NCBI RefSeq assembly: GCF_000972385.1
Contig: NZ_JXTE01000049.1
Location: 1-64,000 of the forward strand
DNA length: 64,000 nt
Origin: Streptomyces sp. WM6386
GTDB lineage: Bacteria > Actinomycetota > Actinomycetes > Streptomycetales > Streptomycetaceae
Reading direction: 5' to 3'
The translations under genes and the position numbers were made by a program. Under the pieces are notes generated by a model. The model was not told the DNA's origin, did not search any database, and saw nothing but the letters and a program-made list of their open reading frames with translations. Position 1 is the first letter of the stretch; each line of letters begins with the position of its first letter. Positions 59,416-64,000 of this stretch are shown piece after piece.

Positions 59416-60186
59416 GTGTCGGACCCGCTGCGACCCCGCGCCTCTCTCCGTACCGCCGTGGTCTGGGAGGTCCTCCAGGACGCCCTCGAACGGCGGGTCA
59501 AGGCCACGGGCCGGGATGCCCTGGACGTCCTCGACACCGGCGGCGGCAGCGGCAACTTCGCCGTGCCCGTCGCCCGTCTCGGCCACCGGGTCACCGTCGT
59601 CGACCCCAGCCCCAACGCGCTGTTCGCCCTGGAGCGCCGCGCCGCCGAGGCCGGCGTCGCGGACCGGGTGCGCGGTGTCCAGGGCGACGCCCACGGGCTC
59701 TTCGACGTGGTCGAGCGCGGCGCCTACGACGCGGTGCTGTGCCACGGCGTCCTGGAGTACGTGGACGACGCAGCCGAGGGCATCCGCAACGTGGTGGCCG
59801 CCCTGCGCTCCGAGGGCGTCCTCAGCCTGCTCGCGGCCGGCCTCGGCGGCGCCGTGCTCGCCCGCGCCCTCGCCGGCCACTTCAAGGAGGCCAAGCAGGC
59901 GCTCGAGGACCCGGACGGACGCTGGGGCACCGGCGACCCCGTGCCGCGGCGCTTCACCGCCGAGCAGCTCACCGAACTGGTCGAGGGCGCGGGCCTCGAG
60001 GTCGGTGCCGTGCACGGAGTGCGGGTCTTCGCGGACCTGGTCCCCGGCGTGCTGGTCGACACCGAACCCGGAGCCCTGGAGGCCCTACTCAAGCTGGAGG
60101 AGGCGGCGGCCGAACTCCCCGCCTTCCACTCCGTGGCCACACAGCTTCACGTGCTCGGTGAGACGCGAGGGACCGTCGAGGCCTGA
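59416..60186 (+). CDS. Class I SAM-dependent methyltransferase
   Basis: The 256-residue protein has motif I VLDTGGGSGNFAVPVARLG, the ribose acid in VTVVDPSPNAL, QGDAHGLFD and AVLCHGVLEYVDD. The substrate is unknown. GTG follows GAGGAG by nine bases. The 175-base upstream gap contains AATAGGGT near 59306 as a possible -10. Confidence 0.9.
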   Translation: MSDPLRPRASLRTAVVWEVLQDALERRVKATGRDALDVLDTGGGSGNFAVPVARLGHRVTVVDPSPNALFALERRAAEAGVADRVRGVQGDAHGLFDVVERGAYDAVLCHGVLEYVDDAAEGIRNVVAALRSEGVLSLLAAGLGGAVLARALAGHFKEAKQALEDPDGRWGTGDPVPRRFTAEQLTELVEGAGLEVGAVHGVRVFADLVPGVLVDTEPGALEALLKLEEAAAELPAFHSVATQLHVLGETRGTVEA

Positions 60187-60464
60187 GGCAGCTCTCCTGG
60201 TGCAGCGCTGATCAGGGACTTGGGTGCAGATGGAGTACGCCACAGGCCCCCCGATCGGGCGTCCAGCGCCGTATGATCGAGGGAGACCGTCCGGCATGAC
60301 GGGTCGGCCGCTGGGGAATGCAAGATCTAGCGGGCCGGGACGTGCATGGCGGAATCCCGGTTGGCCAATTGGCGTAGAGGGGCGGGTTTCACGGGGGCGA
60401 TTCCCTGCCTATCCTGAAGGGACCCCCCGGGTCGCCCCGGCGACTGCACGATGAGGAGGATTCC
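60187..60464. other. Upstream region of the DUF3040 gene
   Basis: No gene is visible in 278 bases. TATGAT (about 60271-60276) is a strong -10-like element, TTGGCCAATTGGC (about 60361-60373) is a short palindrome, and TATCCT near 60410 is a second -10 candidate. A small RNA cannot be excluded. Confidence 0.4.
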
Positions 60465-60860
60465 GTGCCGCTCTCGGAGCACGAGCAGCGAATGCTCGAG
60501 CAGATGGAGCGAGCGCTGTACGCCGAAGATCCCAAGTTCGCGACAGCGCTTGAGGGAAGCGGGCTGCGCACGTACACCCGGCGACGGGTCTACCAGGCGG
60601 TCGCGGGCTTCCTCGTGGGTATCGCGCTCCTCATGGCAGGAATGGTCGCCAAGCAGGTCTGGCTCAGCGTGGTGGGCTTCCTCGTCATGCTGGGCTGTGC
60701 GGTACTCGCCGTGACCGGCTGGCGCAAGGCCCCCAAGCCGGGTGAACAGCCCGCGGCCGGTGCCCCGCATGCGCGCCGTCAGGCCAGGCAGAAGCGCTCC
60801 ATGATGGACCGTATCGAGCAGCGCTGGCAGAAGCGCCGCGACGAGCAGGGCGGCCAATAG
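60465..60860 (+). CDS. DUF3040 membrane protein
   Basis: The 131-residue protein opens MPLSEHEQRMLEQMERALYAEDPKFA, the DUF3040 signature. Two adjacent membrane helices (about 47-82) and a basic coiled tail follow. These proteins are near-universal in actinobacteria and usually lie close to the mraZ/fts cluster; function unknown. GTG follows GAGGAGG. Confidence 0.93.
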   Translation: MPLSEHEQRMLEQMERALYAEDPKFATALEGSGLRTYTRRRVYQAVAGFLVGIALLMAGMVAKQVWLSVVGFLVMLGCAVLAVTGWRKAPKPGEQPAAGAPHARRQARQKRSMMDRIEQRWQKRRDEQGGQ

Positions 60861-60876
60861 CTCGACCAATAGCTGA

Positions 60877-60926
60877 TGCGTGAGGGGGGACCTCCCGGCG
60901 GGCGGTCCCCCCTCACGCACGCCCTT
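60877..60926 (+). terminator. Terminator after the DUF3040 gene
   Basis: Sixteen-base arms 60877-60892 and 60904-60919 (TGCGTGAGGGGGGACC and complement) are followed by CCCTTTTGG. Confidence 0.9.
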
Positions 60927-60975
60927 TTGGCGACGCCGATCGTCCCTTCGGCGATCGCCCGATCACGCCCGATCC

Positions 60976-61023
60976 AACGGCTGAGGCCCCGACCCGCTCA
61001 CACGGGTCGGGGCCTCAGCCGTT
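60976..61023. terminator. Perfect 20-bp hairpin between convergent genes
   Basis: Arms 60976-60995 and 61004-61023 pair perfectly with an eight-base loop. It lies 11 bases beyond the transglutaminase stop and probably ends that minus-strand transcript. Confidence 0.75.
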
Positions 61024-61034
61024 GCTCCGAGGGC

Positions 61035-63422
61035 TCAGCCCTCCTGGCCCGACGGCTGCTTGCGCAGCGTCGGCCTGGCCGCCGCCGCACGGGCCGTCAC
61101 ACCGGCCCACCACTCCGAGGCCGCCCACACCACTCGTACGGTTGAACGCGGGGCGAAGATCGCCCGCAGCGTCGTACGCCGGGTCACCGGGACGGCCAGT
61201 CCGGCGATCGCCCGCCGGACGTCCTCCGCGAGCCCCGCCGTCGGGCGCGGCCGCGGCGCGTAGAGAACCTGCTCCACCGCGTCCGCCACCCGGTGCACCG
61301 CGGTCGCGGCCGTCGGTTCGAGGTGCCCCAGTCTCACGATCCGCGCCGCCGCCTTGCGCGGGGTCTGCGAATCGTCCGGCAGGATCCCGAAGTCCCACGC
61401 CGTATCGGTCAGTTCCAGCCAGACCGCCAGGGTGTGCAGCGCCGCGTCCGCCTCGCTGCGGCCGTGCGCCCCCAGCCGCACCGCCCGGGTGCGGCGGCGC
61501 CACACCATCGGCGCCAGTGGGATCGCCAGCGCGGCGAGCCCGCCGAGAACCCATGCGAGCACGACGGTCCACTTCGGACCACCACCGTCCGTGACCGGCA
61601 GGGCCGCGGCGGACTCGCTCGGGCACGCCTCCAGCTTCTTCTGCTCCGCCGTGCAGCTCTCGCTCGCCGAGGGGGCGGTGGAAGGCGCGGCGTTCGCCGA
61701 CCGGGACGGGACACCCGGGTCGGGCAGGTTGCTGTTCGGGCTGTCCGTCTGCGTGTACTCGGGCTGGGTGCCCCGGGTCGGAGTCGGCTCGAAGCGGGTC
61801 CAGCCCACGCCCTCGAAGTACAGCTCGGGCCAGGCGTGGGCGTCCCGCAGCCCCACCGACACCGCGCCGTCGGCCTGCGGAGTACCCGGCGCGAAGCCCA
61901 CCGCGATCCGGGCCGGGATGCCCAGGGTGCGGGCCATCGCCGCCATGGCGTAGGAGAAGTGGACGCAGAAGCCCTGCTTGTCCTTCAGGAACCGGGCGAT
62001 CGCCTGGGAGCCGGAGCCGACCTGCACCTGGGTGTCGTACTGGAAACCGCCGGTCAGGGAGAAGTACTCCTGGAGCTTGACCGCCTGCTCGTAGTGGTTC
62101 GCGGAGCCCTGGGTGACCTCACGAGCCGTGGTGGCCACGACCGCCGGAAGCGAGTCGGGCACCTCGGTGTATTCGCGCCTGATGTCCCCGGGCGGCGCCG
62201 GGGCGGCCGACAGCTGCTCCGCCGTCGGCTGCACGACGAGGCTCTTGACCTCGTACGTCGACCCGCCGGTGTTCTGGTCGTGGTCGCCGACGAGCGTCAT
62301 GCCCTCGGGTTCGTAGCGCCAGTCCCCGTCGACCTGCACACCGCTCGGCGGGTACGGCATCGGGAGCCAGTCCTGCCGGTAGTCCTTGGCGGCCGTCACC
62401 CGGGTCGTGATCTCGGAGCGCCGGATGTCGGCGCCGAGACCGACCGGGGTGGGGAACTCGTCCGGCACCTTCACGATCTTGCGCTCGGACGACTTCCAGG
62501 TCCGGCCGTCGAAGTCGTCCAGCGAGACGATCCGCAGATAGAGGCTGCCCTGGTCCTCGGGCTCGGTGCGCAGGGACAGGACCTGGCGGTCCTCGTCCAC
62601 GTTGAGGTTGTCGCGCAGGGACACCAGCGGGTTCACCGCGGAGATGGTGCCACCGCTCCCGCTGCCGCCGCCCACACCCGCCCCGGTGCCGTCCAGGAGG
62701 CCGCCGTCCATCGCGGGCAACGCGACCGGCACCACCAGGGCGAGCCCCAGCGCGACCGCGCCGATGCGCCGCCCGGTGCGGACCGGCGCCACCACGCCGG
62801 GCTCCCCGCCCGGGGTGCGCGGTGCCCCGCCGAAGACCCGGCCCCACTGGGAGAGCCGGTCGCGTCCCTCGGCCAGCAGCAGCATCAGATAGCCGGCCGC
62901 CGCGACCAGGAACCACAGCCAGTCGGCGCCGCCGTCGGACAGCCCCGCGGCGACGGAGTACAGCGCCAGCAGCGGCAGCCCGGCCGGAGCCGCGCTGCGG
63001 AAGGTCACCGCGAGGGTGTCCACCGCGAGGCCGATGACCAGCACACCACCGAGGATCATCAGCCGGATGCCGTCGGACTCCAGCGGTGCCGGGATCGCGT
63101 ACCGCGCGATGTCGTCGCCGCCCTGCTGGAGCAGATCGGCGAACCGCTGGAACGCCTCCGGACCCGGAACCAGCCCGGCGACCGCCTGCTCGCGGGTGAA
63201 GACCAGGGTCAGCATCATCAGCGTGACCAGGGCCTGCGCGGCCACGGTCAGCGGCCGGGCCAGCGGCACCCGCCGGGTCGCCGCGCCCACCAGCGACTGG
63301 ACACCGAGCAGAAAGGCCGCCTGCAGGATCCACGAGGCCGGTTCGACCAGGGGCAGCAGGGCGCAGGACGCCATCAGGGTGGCCGCCCAGGCACACAGCG
63401 CCAGTCGTGCCCGCCCGCTCAT
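61035..63422 (-). CDS. Membrane transglutaminase-like protein (TgpA/DUF3488 type)
   Basis: The 795-residue protein has about six N-terminal helices, an extracytoplasmic transglutaminase core with the catalytic Cys486 in GFCVHFSYAMAAMARTLGIPARIAVGF, His in DAHAWPELYFEGVGW and a following Asp/Thr pair, another helix (about 640-662) and a cytoplasmic DUF4129 tail. The function of the family is not settled; it occurs with DUF58 and MoxR ATPase genes. Start overlaps the DUF58 stop by four bases. Confidence 0.93.
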   Translation of the reverse strand: MSGRARLALCAWAATLMASCALLPLVEPASWILQAAFLLGVQSLVGAATRRVPLARPLTVAAQALVTLMMLTLVFTREQAVAGLVPGPEAFQRFADLLQQGGDDIARYAIPAPLESDGIRLMILGGVLVIGLAVDTLAVTFRSAAPAGLPLLALYSVAAGLSDGGADWLWFLVAAAGYLMLLLAEGRDRLSQWGRVFGGAPRTPGGEPGVVAPVRTGRRIGAVALGLALVVPVALPAMDGGLLDGTGAGVGGGSGSGGTISAVNPLVSLRDNLNVDEDRQVLSLRTEPEDQGSLYLRIVSLDDFDGRTWKSSERKIVKVPDEFPTPVGLGADIRRSEITTRVTAAKDYRQDWLPMPYPPSGVQVDGDWRYEPEGMTLVGDHDQNTGGSTYEVKSLVVQPTAEQLSAAPAPPGDIRREYTEVPDSLPAVVATTAREVTQGSANHYEQAVKLQEYFSLTGGFQYDTQVQVGSGSQAIARFLKDKQGFCVHFSYAMAAMARTLGIPARIAVGFAPGTPQADGAVSVGLRDAHAWPELYFEGVGWTRFEPTPTRGTQPEYTQTDSPNSNLPDPGVPSRSANAAPSTAPSASESCTAEQKKLEACPSESAAALPVTDGGGPKWTVVLAWVLGGLAALAIPLAPMVWRRRTRAVRLGAHGRSEADAALHTLAVWLELTDTAWDFGILPDDSQTPRKAAARIVRLGHLEPTAATAVHRVADAVEQVLYAPRPRPTAGLAEDVRRAIAGLAVPVTRRTTLRAIFAPRSTVRVVWAASEWWAGVTARAAAARPTLRKQPSGQEG

Positions 63423-64000
63423 GCGCGTGCCCCCTCACTGCCCGGCCCGCTCGTCGCACCGATGCCGGTGCGCTCGCGGTCCGCCTGGCGCCACAACTCG
63501 CTCAAGGAGGCGCCCCGCGGCACGCTCAGCGCCGTCCAGCCCGCCTCACGCAGCATCCGCAACCGCTCCCCGCTCCTGTCCAACGGGCCGGCCACATCGG
63601 TCGGTTCCCGCCCCCAGCCGCCGTTGTCCAGTACGAAGGCGACCGCGCCGCCACTGCGCTGACGCATCTTGGCGGCCACCGCGGCCTGCTCCTCGTCGAG
63701 GTCGCCGAAGAAGGCGATCAGCAGTCCCTCGTTGCCCCCGCGCAGCAAGTCGTACGCCCGGGACAGACCCGTGCCGTCGGAGTGGTCGATCACCGCGAGG
63801 GTGTCCATCATCAGCCCGGCCGCGTCCGCCGACTCCTGGCTCGCGCCCGCGAAGCCGTCCGCGCCCTCGCCGGGCACCGAACTGCCGGTGTCCGTCAACA
63901 GTCGTACGGAGAAGCCTCGTTCGAGCATGTGCACCAGCGCCGACGCCGCGCCCGACACGGCCCACTCGAAGGGTGAGTCGGGGCCCGCGCCGCGGAAGGC
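63419..64000 (-). CDS. DUF58 domain protein, C-terminal part (cut by window end)
   Basis: The visible 193 codons show a von Willebrand-like DUF58 C-terminal half (VHMLERGFSVRLLTDTG, GLSRAYDLLRGGNEGLLIAFFGD). The N-terminal DUF58 motif lies beyond the window. It is translationally coupled to the transglutaminase gene; a MoxR ATPase gene is expected further upstream. Confidence 0.85.
   Translation of the reverse strand, partial: AFRGAGPDSPFEWAVSGAASALVHMLERGFSVRLLTDTGSSVPGEGADGFAGASQESADAAGLMMDTLAVIDHSDGTGLSRAYDLLRGGNEGLLIAFFGDLDEEQAAVAAKMRQRSGGAVAFVLDNGGWGREPTDVAGPLDRSGERLRMLREAGWTALSVPRGASLSELWRQADRERTGIGATSGPGSEGARA

Overview
The window is a stretch of the conserved chromosomal core of a Streptomyces species. 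The evidence is the very high G+C coding bias, GTG and TTG starts behind AGGAGG-type ribosome sites, the actinobacterial cytochrome bc1-aa3 gene order, a fused TrpEG anthranilate synthase with a three-Trp leader peptide, a SAM-IV riboswitch, MacRS, GlkA, and families such as DUF5304, DUF4396 and SAV_6107-type HEPN. From memory the order follows roughly SCO2155 down to SCO2095 of S. coelicolor; this was not checked by alignment. I see no tRNA, rRNA, CRISPR, IS element, prophage or biosynthetic cluster.

Layout. 1-6785: terminal oxidase and bc1 complex (ctaD end, ctaF, ctaE, qcrC, qcrA, qcrB), interrupted by an L,D-transpeptidase and a receiver-like protein. 6905-11319: trpD, a SAM-IV riboswitch with a six-codon ORF ahead of a class V aminotransferase, a Ser/Thr kinase remnant, a stand-alone Lrp ligand domain and a rhomboid protease. 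11468-16781: a small two-CxxC protein, a coiled-coil NYN protein, two tandem NlpC/P60 hydrolases and a lipoprotein metalloprotease. 16769-25963: PadR/MATE pair with a large palindromic operator, membrane and PimB-like glycosyltransferases, a cholesterol oxidase, an acyl-CoA ligase and a phosphoesterase. 26068-35442: SRPBCC protein, ArsA-like protein, DUF5304-glkA, endonuclease/phosphatase-family protein, lipase-like hydrolase, PlsC-like acyltransferase, MacS-MacR and a phosphofructokinase.

35493-36368 is a decay zone: a frameshifted gene followed by a 2-hydroxyacid dehydrogenase that has lost its middle in frame. Then come trpEG with its attenuator, divergent from aroH; the iron pair bfd/bfr; a molybdopterin oxidoreductase; a His-rich DUF4396 membrane protein under a copper-type operator that lies inside the nfo coding sequence; a PASTA kinase; the thiO-thiS-thiG operon under a TPP riboswitch; a ferredoxin-reductase-like flavoprotein; an Rv2175c-like protein; thiE and metF. 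From 51471 to the end are a Tyr/Gln-rich membrane protein, a CrtI-like oxidoreductase, DUF4126, an ABC-YhgE-TetR operon with a palindromic operator, a HEPN protein, a methyltransferase, DUF3040, and a transglutaminase/DUF58 pair cut by the window end.

The genes serve respiration, aromatic amino acid supply (trpD, trpEG, aroH), thiamine (thiO/S/G/E), sulfur and one-carbon metabolism (SAM-IV gene, metF), glycolysis (glkA, pfk) and envelope maintenance. No clearly new multi-gene system is visible. The most unusual signals are regulatory (SAM-IV plus mini-ORF, operator inside a neighbouring gene, palindrome over the ctaE start, many apparently leaderless genes), genome decay, and two P-loop proteins lacking the Walker A lysine.
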